A DNA stretch of 64,000 nucleotides from Microbacterium sp. B35-30. GTDB taxonomy: Bacteria; Actinomycetota; Actinomycetes; Actinomycetales; Microbacteriaceae. This document shows positions 41,481 to 51,717 of the stretch, piece after piece. Location: assembly GCF_010634855.1 (NCBI RefSeq), contig NZ_MWLQ01000028.1, positions 20,593 through 84,592 on the forward strand. Direction: 5' to 3'. Position 1 is the first letter of the stretch; each line of letters opens with the position of its first letter. The notes below the pieces were generated by a model, which did no database searches, was not told the DNA's origin, and saw nothing but the letters and a program-made list of their open reading frames with translations. The position numbers and the translations under genes were made by a program.

Positions 41481-42719
41481 TCACGGGAGCAGGCTATCCA
41501 GCGGCACGTCGGCATTCCGCAGGCGCTCCGCGTCGAGCCGCTCCCCCGATCGGATCAGGGCCTGCACGGTCTCGTTGACATCCCAGACGTTGACGTTCAT
41601 GCCCGCGACCACCCGACCCCTGCCCGTGGAATCGGGAGCCTCGACCCAGAACGCGATGAACTCGCGAGCTGCGAGATCACCGCGCACGACGAGGTCGGCA
41701 TCCGTCATCAGCGGCGCGTAGCACGACAGCTCCATGCCGAGGTCGTACTGATCGGTATAGAAGTACGGGATGTCGTCGAAGGACGCTCGCTCGCCGAGCA
41801 TCGACCTCGCCACGACCTTGCCGGCATTCAACGCATTGGCCCAGTGCTCGCTGCGCAGGTGCCGCTGCAGCACCGGGTGGAACGGGTTGGCGACGTCTCC
41901 CGCCGCATAGACGTCGGGGGCGCTGGTGCGCAGCGCCGCATCGGTGAGGACGCCGTTCAGTATGTCGAGGCCGGCCTCCTCGGCGAGCGTGATGTCGGGT
42001 GCGGCGCCGACGCCGACCAGCACCAGGTCTGCAGGGAGCGTCTCACCGTCGACGACGACGGCTTGGGCGCGGTCGGATCCCACGATGCGCTCCACCGCGA
42101 CCGACGTGCGGAGGTCCACGCCGTGCTCCAGGTGCAGTTCCCGGAAGACTTCCCCCATCTCCGGTCCGAGCGCGGCGGCGAGAGGCACATCGTCGCGCTC
42201 GAGGATCGCCACGTCGTTGCCGAAGCCGCGAGCGGTGGCGGCGACCTCCATGCCGATCCACCCCGCGCCGATGACCACCAGGCGGCGGCCACCGTCACGC
42301 AGCTGCGCGGCGAGCGCGTCGGAGTCGTCGAGGCGACGCAGCGTCACCACGCCGGGCAGCTCGTGGCCGGGGAGCGGGATCATGCGCGGCGTCGCACCGG
42401 TCGCCAGCAGCACGGCGTCGTAGTCCAGCCGTGTCCCGTCCTCGACCTCCACCGTGTGGGCGACGGGCTCGAGCGCGGTCACGGCCAGGCCGGTGATCAG
42501 CCGGATGCCGCGCTCGGCGTACCACTCGGCGGGGTGGAGGATGACGGCATCCGTCCCCTCGCTCCCGGCGAGGTACCCCTTCGACAGCGGCGGCCGCTGA
42601 TAGGGCGGATGCGGCTCCGCGGCGACGATCGTGATGTCACCGTCGAAGCCCTCGTCGCGCAGCGCCTCGGCCGCCGTGCCGCCGGCAAGACCCCCTCCGA
42701 TGATCAGCATGTGGCTCAT
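41481..42719 (-). CDS. NAD(P)/FAD-dependent oxidoreductase (ferredoxin/rubredoxin reductase-like)
   Basis: The 412-residue flavoprotein has two Rossmann folds: FAD-binding MLIIGGGLAGGTAAEAL at the N-terminus and NAD-binding LVVIGAGWIGMEVAATARGFG near residue 150. It also has YQRPPLSKGYLAG, ALRTSAPDVYAAGDVANPFHP and a C-terminal reductase domain. It belongs to the family reducing ferredoxin or rubredoxin for monooxygenases. No ferredoxin or oxygenase gene is beside it, so the partner is elsewhere. ATG 42719 follows GAGAGGAG; the upstream in-frame extension is not family-like. It is divergent from the two-component system. Confidence 0.92.
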   Translation of the reverse strand: MSHMLIIGGGLAGGTAAEALRDEGFDGDITIVAAEPHPPYQRPPLSKGYLAGSEGTDAVILHPAEWYAERGIRLITGLAVTALEPVAHTVEVEDGTRLDYDAVLLATGATPRMIPLPGHELPGVVTLRRLDDSDALAAQLRDGGRRLVVIGAGWIGMEVAATARGFGNDVAILERDDVPLAAALGPEMGEVFRELHLEHGVDLRTSVAVERIVGSDRAQAVVVDGETLPADLVLVGVGAAPDITLAEEAGLDILNGVLTDAALRTSAPDVYAAGDVANPFHPVLQRHLRSEHWANALNAGKVVARSMLGERASFDDIPYFYTDQYDLGMELSCYAPLMTDADLVVRGDLAAREFIAFWVEAPDSTGRGRVVAGMNVNVWDVNETVQALIRSGERLDAERLRNADVPLDSLLP

Positions 42720-42946
42720 GACGACTCCTCTCGTCGACGTGCGGGCGTCGGTCGAGGCGCGGGAAGGGCCGTCGTGACCTCGATCCGTCGCCCAAACAGC
42801 GAACGGCTCGCCTGGCCCTGACGCTACCCTTCCTCGTCCCTCAGCGCCCGCTGCTGCGTCGAACTGCGCCGCAGCGCCGCGCGATGATTTCAGGGCTCGG
42901 CGCCGATATCCAGACGCCGCATGGGTTCCGCCGACATAATGAGGGC

Positions 42947-43639
42947 ATGACCGCACCGCGCATCCTCGTCGTGGACGACGAACCGAACATTCGCGACCTG
43001 CTGATCACGAGCCTGCGATTCGCCGGATTCCAGGTACGGGCCGTCTCGAACGGCGCTCAGACGATCTCGGCCGTTCTCGAGGAGGAACCGGACCTCATCA
43101 TCCTCGACGTGATGCTGCCCGACATGAACGGGTTCAGCGTCACCAAGCGCCTCCGCGGCGCCGGCTACACCGCCCCGATCCTCTTCCTCACCGCCAAGGA
43201 CGAGACGGAAGACAAGATCACCGGCCTCAACGCCGGCGGCGACGACTACGTCACCAAGCCCTTCAGTCTCGACGAGATCGTCGCCCGCATCCAGGCCATC
43301 CTGCGCCGCACGATGCAGGCCGACGAGGAATCCGTCATCCGTGCCGGCGAGATCACGATGGACCAGGACACGCACGACGTGCAGGTCGGCGACGCGTCGA
43401 TCGACCTCAGCCCGACCGAGTTCAAGCTGCTGCGCTACCTCATGCTCAACCCCAACCGCGTGCTGTCGAAGGCGCAGATCCTCGACCACGTCTGGGAGTA
43501 CGACTTCAACGGCGACGCGGGCATCGTCGAGAGCTACATCTCGTATCTCCGCCGCAAGATCGATCCCCACTCCACCGAGCCGCTCATCCAGACCAAGCGC
43601 GGCTTCGGCTACATGCTGAAAGCCGGCAAGACCGCGTAA
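42947..43639 (+). CDS. OmpR/PhoB family response regulator
   Basis: The 230-residue regulator has a receiver domain with acidic pocket D10/D11, phospho-acceptor D54 (IILDVMLPD) and K104, and a winged-helix output domain (LSPTEFKLLRYLMLNPNRVLSKAQILDHVWEYDFNGDAGIVESYISYLRRKID). It resembles the actinobacterial TcrA/PrrA-like group. ATG 42947 is preceded by CATAAT (42935-42940) six bases upstream, so the mRNA is probably leaderless. It is co-transcribed with the histidine kinase. An ATG at 42884 would add an odd N-terminus. Confidence 0.94.
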   Translation: MTAPRILVVDDEPNIRDLLITSLRFAGFQVRAVSNGAQTISAVLEEEPDLIILDVMLPDMNGFSVTKRLRGAGYTAPILFLTAKDETEDKITGLNAGGDDYVTKPFSLDEIVARIQAILRRTMQADEESVIRAGEITMDQDTHDVQVGDASIDLSPTEFKLLRYLMLNPNRVLSKAQILDHVWEYDFNGDAGIVESYISYLRRKIDPHSTEPLIQTKRGFGYMLKAGKTA

Positions 43640-43663
43640 CGCGGCCCGAGCGAGGGGGACGAT

Positions 43664-45412
43664 CTGGCGCAGAAGCCCGACGCGATCACCCGGTGGTGGC
43701 GCGGCACGAGTCTGCGCGCGAAGGTCACCGGGGTCACCGTCGCGCTCCTCGCGGTGGGCCTCATCGCGGCGGGCGTCGGCACGGCGGCGTTCCTGCGCAA
43801 TTCTCTGATCGACGGCGTCGACACGCAGGTCGATGCGCTCGCGCGGACGGATGCCGCGAGCCCACTGCTCGAGCTGACGGCCGAGGACGGCGAACTCGTG
43901 GTCGAGCCGCTCGACAACCCGCCTACGACCGACTACTTCGTCGCCGTGTACGAACCCGAGAACGGGGACCTCGTCGCCACCGCGGGCGGACGCGGCGGCC
44001 CGGAGCCCGCGTTCCCCGAGACCTATCCACTCGACCACGCGATACCGAGGGAACTGGACATCGTCACGCTGTCCTCGGTCGACGGCGACGCCGAGTTCCG
44101 GGCGACGGTGACGGTGGAGGAGCTCGGCAACAGCGGGCTCTTCTATTCGCAGATGGTCGCCGTGCCGCTGGCGACGGTGAACCGGACGATCGCGTCGTAC
44201 ATCGGCATCTACAGCATCCTCGCGATCCTGATCCTCGTGGGCGGCGCGGTCGCCACCCGGTACCTCGTCACCCTCACCTTCCGCAGCCTCGGCCAGGTCG
44301 AATCCACGGCCGACGCGATCGCGGCCGGCGACTTCAGCCTGCGCATGACCGACATCGAGCCGACCACGACCGAAGTCGGGCGCCTGAAGACGGCGATCAA
44401 CGCGATGCTCGACCGTGTCGACGCCGCCATCACCCAGCGCGATGCGACCGTGCGACAGATGCGGCGGTTCATCGGCGATGCCAGCCACGAGCTGCGCACC
44501 CCGCTGGTCACCGTGCGAGGCTACGCCGAGCTCTACCGGATGGGCGCCGTGCGCGGCGACGAGGACGTCGCGCAGTCCATGGAGCGCATCGAGAAGGAGG
44601 CCATCCGCATGGGCCTCCTCGTCGAGGACCTGCTCGCCCTCGCCCGCCTCGACGAACGCCGCGACGTCGTCATCGGACCCGTCGATCTGCGCCCCGTCGC
44701 ACGGGATGCGGCGCTCGACGTGCGCGCGGCCGCGCCGGCGCGGCCGGTCACGGTCATCGACACGACGATCGAGGACTCCGTCGCGCCGGCTGAAGCCGAG
44801 TCCGCCGTCTCTCCCGACGACAAGCGGCGTGCCGGCAGCCCGTCGGCGATCTCGCGCGCCGGTGCGACGCTGTCGCTGCTGCGACGGCGTCCCAAGCCGA
44901 TACCGGCGACTGGCGCTGCCGCCTCTGCCATGCCGACCCTGCTACCGGAGGCCGACGATGCTCTCCCGGCCGACGGGCTGCTGCCCGTGGTGCTCGGTGA
45001 CGAGAACCGCATCCGCCAGGTCGTGACCAACCTGCTCGGGAACGCGCGCCGCTTCACCGCCGAGGACTCGCCCATCGAGCTGCGCGTCGGCGTCGATGCC
45101 CGCGCCCGCATGGGCTGGATCGAGATCGTCGACCACGGCGAGGGCGTTCCCGACCAGATCAAAGACAAGATCTTCCAGCGCTTCTGGCGGGCCGACACCT
45201 CCCGCACGCGCGAGACCGGCGGCTCGGGCCTCGGCCTGTCCATCGTGGCGTCGATCGTCGAGGCGCTGCACGGCTCCGTCGACGTCGTCGACACCCCGGG
45301 CGGTGGTGCGACGTTCCGCGTCGCCTTCCCGCTCGCTGACGCCCGCGCCGCCGGGGAGCACATCGACATCCTCACACAGCCGATGCGGCGCCTGGCCGAC
45401 GCCTCCGAGTGA
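43664..45412 (+). CDS. Sensor histidine kinase of the adjacent two-component system
   Basis: The kinase has a first membrane helix (KVTGVTVALLAVGLIAAGVGTAAFL), an extracytoplasmic sensor of about 130 residues, a second helix (YIGIYSILAILILVGGAVATRYL), HAMP, and HisKA with RRFIGDASHELRTPLVTVRGYAEL (phospho-His about residue 275). HATPase_c follows with its N, G1 (DHGEGVPDQIKDKIF) and G2 (GGSGLGLSIV) boxes. About 80 Ala/Pro/Ser-rich residues between HisKA and the ATPase are unusual. No ATG, GTG or TTG lies between the regulator's stop and GTG 43754, which is inside helix 1. CTG 43664 after GAGGGGGA fits the basic N-terminus better, so a CTG start is proposed. Confidence 0.85.
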   Translation: MAQKPDAITRWWRGTSLRAKVTGVTVALLAVGLIAAGVGTAAFLRNSLIDGVDTQVDALARTDAASPLLELTAEDGELVVEPLDNPPTTDYFVAVYEPENGDLVATAGGRGGPEPAFPETYPLDHAIPRELDIVTLSSVDGDAEFRATVTVEELGNSGLFYSQMVAVPLATVNRTIASYIGIYSILAILILVGGAVATRYLVTLTFRSLGQVESTADAIAAGDFSLRMTDIEPTTTEVGRLKTAINAMLDRVDAAITQRDATVRQMRRFIGDASHELRTPLVTVRGYAELYRMGAVRGDEDVAQSMERIEKEAIRMGLLVEDLLALARLDERRDVVIGPVDLRPVARDAALDVRAAAPARPVTVIDTTIEDSVAPAEAESAVSPDDKRRAGSPSAISRAGATLSLLRRRPKPIPATGAAASAMPTLLPEADDALPADGLLPVVLGDENRIRQVVTNLLGNARRFTAEDSPIELRVGVDARARMGWIEIVDHGEGVPDQIKDKIFQRFWRADTSRTRETGGSGLGLSIVASIVEALHGSVDVVDTPGGGATFRVAFPLADARAAGEHIDILTQPMRRLADASE

Positions 45413-45552
45413 CGTCTCTCCTCCCCAGCCGGCGTCTCAGCTGCACCCTCCACAGATGACGACGGATGCCGCGTCCCGCGTCGTGCAGGCACTTAGCGTT
45501 GCGGTCACCGCGGTTCGGCATCCGGCCGCCGCACGTTGATCAGGAGCCCCGA

Positions 45553-45840
45553 ATGGCCGTCTTCACCGTCGACAGCGACAGCATCCTCACCTCGACCGCC
45601 ACCGTGCGCGGCACGATCGACCGGCTGCAGGCGGAGTCGAACGCGATGCTCGCGCAGCTGACCCAGCTGCAGTCCTCGTGGTCGGGCTCGGCCGCGGTGG
45701 CGTTCGCGGGCGTCGTGGAGCAATGGCGCGGGACGCAGCGCCAGGTCGAGGAGTCGCTCGCGAACATCAACGCGTCTCTCGCGGCCGCGGGCCGGCAGTA
45801 CGCCGACACCGAGCTGGCGACGACCAGCCTCTTCCGCTGA
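45553..45840 (+). CDS. WXG100 family protein (orphan)
   Basis: The 95-residue protein has the WXG100 helix-turn-helix hairpin: MAVFTVDSDSILTSTATVRGTI, the turn motif LQSSWSGSAAVAFAGVVEQW (Trp-Ser-Gly), then RQVEESLANINASLAAAGRQYADTE. Such proteins are type VII secretion substrates or structural partners in actinobacteria and firmicutes. No EccC-type ATPase, second WXG partner or toxin is nearby. It follows the histidine kinase gene by 140 bp. ATG 45553 follows CAGGAGCCCCG. A bidirectional hairpin closes it. Confidence 0.9.
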   Translation: MAVFTVDSDSILTSTATVRGTIDRLQAESNAMLAQLTQLQSSWSGSAAVAFAGVVEQWRGTQRQVEESLANINASLAAAGRQYADTELATTSLFR

Positions 45841-45861
45841 TCCCCCACCGGCGGGAGACGC

Positions 45862-45893
45862 AGAACGGCCCCTCCGCGAGGAGGGGCCGTTCT
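45862..45893. terminator. Bidirectional terminator between the WXG100 gene and groEL
   Basis: The stem AGAACGGCCCCTC with GAGGGGCCGTTCT (13 bp) lies about 20 bp after each of the two convergent stop codons, with a five-to-six-base loop. The rightward tail reads GTGAACG and has no T-run. Confidence 0.8.
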
Positions 45894-45919
45894 GTGAACG
45901 CGTTATGCGAGGGGCTGGA

Positions 45920-47603
<1,684 letters not shown>

Positions 47604-47660
47604 CTCATTCTGGCACTCGACCCTATCGAGTGCAAGCCGCGATGACGGATGCCGCAACAC

Positions 47661-47697
47661 GAAGAGACGGGGAGCCTTTCGGCATCCCCGTCTCTTC
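47661..47697 (-). terminator. Terminator of the cspA gene
   Basis: GAAGAGACGGGGA pairs with TCCCCGTCTCTTC (13 bp) around an 11-base loop. It lies about 34 bp beyond the cspA stop on the minus strand, before the groEL promoter region. Confidence 0.8.
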
Positions 47698-47730
47698 ATC
47701 AGGTTCAGCGCCAGGCGCTGCGGCGGTCGT

Positions 47731-47931
47731 TCAGACGACGCGCACCGCCTCAGCCTGGGGGCCCTTCTGCCCGGAGCCGACCGTGAACTCCACGGTCTGC
47801 CCCTCTTCGAGCACGCGGAAGCCCGACATGTCGATGTTCGAGTAGTGGACGAAGACGTCCTGGCCGTCGGCGACGGTGATGAAGCCGAATCCCTTCTCGG
47901 CGTTGAACCATTTGACGGTGCCCTGGGTCAT
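47731..47931 (-). CDS. Cold-shock protein CspA family
   Basis: The 66-residue protein is a single cold-shock domain: [20 protein letters not shown], with both RNA-binding motifs ([14 protein letters not shown]), and [20 protein letters not shown] at the end. It is a nucleic-acid chaperone and normal in length. ATG 47931 is chosen by family alignment; AGGAGATTCGC lies upstream. It is a single gene with its own terminator; the paralogue at 33278 has an extra tail. Confidence 0.96.
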   Translation of the reverse strand: MTQGTVKWFNAEKGFGFITVADGQDVFVHYSNIDMSGFRVLEEGQTVEFTVGSGQKGPQAEAVRVV

Positions 47932-48063
47932 GCGAATCTCCTGTAGCCGGCGGTGCAGGGCTTCATCGTATGCAGGCGAAAACACGGCCTCGGCGCGTTT
48001 CGTCACTTGTTGACACGCAGGAATACAAGTGTTTACCGGCGCGAAACACGCCGCAGCGCGCGG

Positions 48064-48633
48064 TCAGGGGGTGGGTGCGGGCGTCTGTCCGGCGGCGGTG
48101 CGATCGAGACCGATCACCACGGTCAGCTGGGGGACGTCCGGGGAGGTCGCCGGGTAGGCATCGCTCTGCTCGATCCCGGCGCCGCCGATGACGCCGGCGA
48201 GGCCGGCCGCCGCCGCTTCGTCCGCCGGGTCGACGTAGAAGACGGTGGTCGTCGGGAAGTCCTGCGAGCCGGCTTCGCCCGCCGTCACCTTCTCATCCGC
48301 CCAACCGGCACCGACGACGACGTCCTTCATCTGCGTCGCCAGTCCCTGCTCGGGGGTGGCGTTCAGGATCATGACGTCGTAGTCCATGTCGACCACGGGT
48401 GTGACCTCGGGCTCGGGCGCCACCGTGGGAGCGGGCGTCGGCACCAGCTCGATCCGGCCGGAGGCCAGCAGGGTGCCGAAGATCCCGACGAGGATGAGCA
48501 CGACCGTGGCCAGTGCCGCCCACAGCAGCACGACCCAGCCGCGCATACGGGGGTTCTCCGCCCGGTGCGCGCCGACGCGGTCCGTCTCCGGCACGTCGTC
48601 GAAACGATCCCGGGGGAAGCTGGTGGTCGGCAC
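48064..48633 (-). CDS. LytR C-terminal domain (LytR_C) membrane protein
   Basis: The 189-residue protein has a cytoplasmic N-terminus, one membrane helix (MRGWVVLLWAALATVVLILVGIFGTLLA, about 30-57), a Pro/Thr/Val linker, and an extracytoplasmic LytR_C domain (DYDVMILNATPEQGLATQMKDVVVGAG, TTTVFYVDPADEAAAAGLAGVIGG). Such domains usually accompany LCP glycopolymer transferases; here it stands alone without the catalytic part. GTG 48633 is preceded by TAGCAT (48640-48645) six bases upstream, so probably leaderless. The role is probably cell-envelope related. Confidence 0.88.
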   Translation of the reverse strand: MPTTSFPRDRFDDVPETDRVGAHRAENPRMRGWVVLLWAALATVVLILVGIFGTLLASGRIELVPTPAPTVAPEPEVTPVVDMDYDVMILNATPEQGLATQMKDVVVGAGWADEKVTAGEAGSQDFPTTTVFYVDPADEAAAAGLAGVIGGAGIEQSDAYPATSPDVPQLTVVIGLDRTAAGQTPAPTP

Positions 48634-48701
48634 CCGTCGATGCTACCCGGCCGGTGCTGGGCGTCCTGCGCGCGACAGTCCGTCCGCGCCCGAACCGGTG
48701 C

Positions 48702-48950
48702 TCAGCGCGCGTCGGCGGAGCGGGCGGCGCGCTCATGCAGCCGCGCATCGCGCAGTCGGCGGAGTCGCTTCACGAGCATCGGGTCGTGCTCCTGGGCCTC
48801 GGTCGTGTCGATGAGCCGCCCGAGCAGCTGGTAGTACCGCGCCGGCGACACGCCCAGCTCGGCGCGGATCGCCTCCTCCTTGGCCCCGGCGTGCCGGCGC
48901 CACTCGGCCTCGAAGTCGAGAAGGGCGCGGTCACGGTCGGTCAGAGGCAC
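48702..48950 (-). CDS. DUF3263 domain-containing protein
   Basis: The 82-residue protein matches DUF3263: PLTDRDRALLDFEAEWRRHAGAKEEAIRAELGVSPARYYQLLGRLID, a small helix-turn-helix-like actinobacterial family of unknown role, probably DNA-binding. GTG 48950 is six bases after TAGCGT (48957-48962), so a leaderless transcript is likely. The promoter lies inside the end of the DUF2332 gene, ten bases upstream. Confidence 0.9.
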   Translation of the reverse strand: MPLTDRDRALLDFEAEWRRHAGAKEEAIRAELGVSPARYYQLLGRLIDTTEAQEHDPMLVKRLRRLRDARLHERAARSADAR

Positions 48951-48959
48951 GCGTCCACG

Positions 48960-49979
48960 CTAGCCCGCGGCATCCATCCCTCCGGGGTGCCACGCGCGCC
49001 AGTGCACGAAACCGCCGAGCGGATCCACCGCGGCCAGCGGCTCGCCGTCGCGGCCGAGCACGAAGCCGCCCCATGTGCCGGGATCGACGGCCCCATTCCA
49101 TCGCTCGTGGAGGCCGGGCGGATCGATCGTGATCCACACAGCATCCAGCTTCCGCACGGCGTCGATCAGCCGCTCGCGCCCGGCGCGCGGGATGTGCGGG
49201 AGCACTCCCGGCGTGGTCACGACGAGCGTCGCACCGGCCGGCGCGAGCGCTGCGGCGGTCCGCAGGACCTCCGGATCGGACGCGTCGCCGGCGAGGAGCA
49301 GCGGCGGGTCGGCCGCCACGATGTCGAGGGCGGCTCCGATCCGCGCGGCGCGGCCCACCTCCCCCGGCCACACGAGGCTCGTGAGGAACCGCCGGTCACC
49401 GGCGTCGGCCGCGTCGAGCGGATCGAGGTCGATCCCGGCGCGCCACACCACCTGCGGCATCTCGAGCGACGGGTCGCCGGTGACATCGCAGTCCAGCATC
49501 ACGGTCGACGGCCCGTCGGCCGGGTCGAGCGCCGTCACGCCCCCGCCGCCGTGGTAGCGGTACGAGTAGCGGTCGGGGTACAGGCACAGTCCCGCGCTCG
49601 CACCGACCTCGAGCAGAGCGATCGGCCCAGGCACGGTGGCGAGCGCGGGCAGGAGCGCCGCACATCGCTGCGGCTCGTTGGTCTGCAGGCGGCGGGCGGA
49701 TGCCTCGGCCACAGCCTCGTCGGCGTGCACGCGGAGCCACGCGGCCCACGCCGGATACCCCTCCTCGGGTGCCCCGAGCATGCGGGTGACCGCGAAGACG
49801 AGGGGCGGCTGCCGCCGGGTGGCCGGAATCCGCGCGAGGATGGCGGCGAGGTCGGGATCGGCGGCGACGCCGCGAGCCCAGTCCGCGTAGAGGTCGGACC
49901 GCCCGGGCGCCTCATCGCGCGCGAAGCGCCCGTACCGCTCCGCCACCGCCGCGGTCTCGGCATCCGGGTCCTCGGTCAT
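48960..49979 (-). CDS. DUF2332 domain-containing protein
   Basis: The 339-residue protein matches DUF2332: YGRFARDEAPGRSDLYADWARGVAADPDLAAIL, ALLEVGASAGLCLYPDRYSYRY (a methyltransferase-like glycine loop), WRAGIDLDPLDAADAGDRRFLTSLVWPGE, and VVTTPGVLPHIP. The function is unknown, though the fold suggests SAM or nucleotide binding. ATG 49979 is preceded by GGGGGAGGATGGCGGG; a longer upstream frame is artefactual. The DUF3263 gene follows after nine bases on the same strand. Confidence 0.9.
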   Translation of the reverse strand: MTEDPDAETAAVAERYGRFARDEAPGRSDLYADWARGVAADPDLAAILARIPATRRQPPLVFAVTRMLGAPEEGYPAWAAWLRVHADEAVAEASARRLQTNEPQRCAALLPALATVPGPIALLEVGASAGLCLYPDRYSYRYHGGGGVTALDPADGPSTVMLDCDVTGDPSLEMPQVVWRAGIDLDPLDAADAGDRRFLTSLVWPGEVGRAARIGAALDIVAADPPLLLAGDASDPEVLRTAAALAPAGATLVVTTPGVLPHIPRAGRERLIDAVRKLDAVWITIDPPGLHERWNGAVDPGTWGGFVLGRDGEPLAAVDPLGGFVHWRAWHPGGMDAAG

Positions 49980-49999
49980 CCCGCCATCCTCCCCCACGG

Positions 50000-50110
50000 C
50001 CCGCTCTTCGGGGTTCGGGGCGCCCCGCGAACGTTTGGGGAGCACGCGACGCGCCCCGAACGTTCCTTGCGCGCCCCAAACCCCGCACCCGACGACCCGC
50101 TGCCCCGCCG
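50000..50110. repeat. GC-rich inverted repeats before msrB
   Basis: GGGTTCGGGGCG (from 50011) pairs with CGCCCCGAAC (from 50052), and GTTTGGGG pairs with CCCCAAAC. GAACGTTT and GAACGTTCC recur as well. The 190-bp gap between the DUF2332 gene and msrB is largely made of this dyad-rich sequence. No function is evident. Confidence 0.55.
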
Positions 50111-50169
50111 GCTGAGGTTGAATGGAACCTGAAGTGCACGGGCCCGGATGCTGTGCCCAGGAGGAGACC

Positions 50170-50586
50170 ATGACCTACGCCGTCGACAAGAGCGACGCCC
50201 AGTGGCGCGAAGACCTGTCCGCCGAGCAGTACGCGGTGCTGCGTGAAGCCGGCACCGAGCGGCCGTGGACCGGCGAGCTGCTCGACGAGAGCCGCGCCGG
50301 TCTGTACACGTGCGCGGCGTGCGGCGCCGAGCTGTTCCAGGGCGGCACCAAATTCGACTCGCACTGCGGATGGCCGAGCTTCTACGAATCCATCCGCCCT
50401 GAAGCGGTCGAGCTGATCGAAGACAACAGCCACGGGATGGTCCGCACCGAGGTGCGCTGCGCGAACTGCGGCTCGCACCTCGGCCACGTGTTCCCTGACG
50501 GCTTCGGCACGCCGACCGGCGACCGCTACTGCATGAACTCGATCTCGCTGCAGTTCACGCCGGGCGACGAGCCCGGCGCCGCCTGA
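50170..50586 (+). CDS. msrB: Peptide-methionine (R)-S-oxide reductase MsrB
   Basis: MsrB reduces methionine-R-sulfoxide in proteins. The 138-residue enzyme has zinc-binding C48-x-x-C51 and C97-x-x-C100, the catalytic C121 in RYCMNS, and the WPSFYESI and SHLGHVFPDG motifs. ATG 50170 follows GAGGAGACC. The TGA overlaps the next ATG (TGATG), so it is co-translated with the nitroreductase, an oxidative-stress pairing. Confidence 0.97.
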   Translation: MTYAVDKSDAQWREDLSAEQYAVLREAGTERPWTGELLDESRAGLYTCAACGAELFQGGTKFDSHCGWPSFYESIRPEAVELIEDNSHGMVRTEVRCANCGSHLGHVFPDGFGTPTGDRYCMNSISLQFTPGDEPGAA

Positions 50587-51122
50587 TGCCCGGAGCACTG
50601 GAGGCCGCGCTCGCGCGGCGATCGTGGTCCAAGGTCACCGAGGAGGCGCCGACGCACGATGAGCTGCTTGAGCTCGTGGCCGCCGCCGGTCGGGTCGCAG
50701 ATCACTCGTCGCTCCGGCCCTGGCGACTCATCGAGCTGCGCGGCGACGATCGCGACCGGCTCGGCCGTGCGATCAACAAGGCGCAGGGCGACAAGGGCGT
50801 GTCGTCGAAGACGATGCGGGCCCCCCTGCTCATCGCCGTCGTCGCGAGCTATCGCAAGAGCCACAAGGTGCCGCGCTGGGAGCAGGAGGCCGTCGCCTCG
50901 GGCGTCGCCCACATGCTGAGCCTCCTGCTGGACGAGGCGGGCTGGGGCGTCATCTGGCGCACCGGCCACTACACCCGCGCCAAGGCCGTCGCCAAGGCGC
51001 ACGGCCTCAAGAAGAACGAGGAGCTCCTCGGCTGGCTGTACGTCGGTGGCAAGCCGCCGCGGTCTCGGCCGGAACGACGCAAAGCGATCGACGCCCGCGG
51101 GCTCGTCAGCCGGATGCCCTGA
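50586..51122 (+). CDS. Nitroreductase family protein
   Basis: The 178-residue protein belongs to the FMN-dependent nitroreductase family: RRSWSKVTEEAPTHDELLELV, ADHSSLRPWRLIEL, SGVAHMLSLLLDEAGWGVIWRTG and the C-terminal LGWLYVGGKPPRSRPERR. It is at the short end of the family. It is translationally coupled to msrB, so a role in redox or oxidative-damage defence is likely but not shown. A convergent bcp gene follows. Confidence 0.88.
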   Translation: MPGALEAALARRSWSKVTEEAPTHDELLELVAAAGRVADHSSLRPWRLIELRGDDRDRLGRAINKAQGDKGVSSKTMRAPLLIAVVASYRKSHKVPRWEQEAVASGVAHMLSLLLDEAGWGVIWRTGHYTRAKAVAKAHGLKKNEELLGWLYVGGKPPRSRPERRKAIDARGLVSRMP

Positions 51123-51206
51123 CGGGCGGCGGATCGACGCTGCTGACACGGATGCCGCGAATCGGCCCGTCGCCCGGATGAAGGTGGCGGGCCGGCCGGA
51201 CGGGTC

Positions 51207-51680
51207 TCAGGCGGCGAGCTGAGCGCGCAGCCGCTCCACATGACCCTTCGGGTCGACGTGGTACTCGGCCGACTCCACCGTGCCGTCGGCGGTCAGGACG
51301 AACGTCGAGCGGATGAGTCCCACGCGCTCCTCGCCGCCCACGACCTTGGTGCCCCAGGCACCCCAGGCCTCTGCCACGGCGTGGTCCTCGTCGGACAGCA
51401 GCGGGAACTGCAGCTGCTCGGCCTCCGCCCACTCCGCGAGCCGCGCCACCGAGTCGGGCGAGATGCCGACGACGGCGGCGCCCGCTGCCTGGAGCGAGGC
51501 GAGGTTGTCGCGGAAGTCGCAGGCCTCGGTCGTGCAGCCGGGGGTGAAGGCGGCCGGGTAGAAGTAGACGATCAGGCGTCGGCCGGCGAAGTCCTCGGGC
51601 CGGACCACGGCGCCCGTGGAATCGGGGAGGGCGAACCCCGGGTTCTCGTCGCCTTCGCTCAAGCGGATGTCGTCAGCCAT
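51207..51680 (-). CDS. bcp: Thioredoxin-dependent peroxiredoxin Bcp (PrxQ)
   Basis: The 157-residue PrxQ-type peroxiredoxin has the peroxidatic cysteine C49 in FTPGCTTEAC and the resolving cysteine C54, plus FPLLSDEDHAVAEAWGAWG and RSTFVLTADGTV. It removes peroxides using thioredoxin. The length is normal and ATG 51680 has an upstream GAAGGGACGC. It is convergent with the msrB/nitroreductase pair and co-directional with the lyase gene upstream. Confidence 0.96.
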   Translation of the reverse strand: MADDIRLSEGDENPGFALPDSTGAVVRPEDFAGRRLIVYFYPAAFTPGCTTEACDFRDNLASLQAAGAAVVGISPDSVARLAEWAEAEQLQFPLLSDEDHAVAEAWGAWGTKVVGGEERVGLIRSTFVLTADGTVESAEYHVDPKGHVERLRAQLAA

Positions 51681-51717
51681 GTGGTGCGTCCCTTCGGGTT
51701 CGGTGGTGCGGCGTCGG

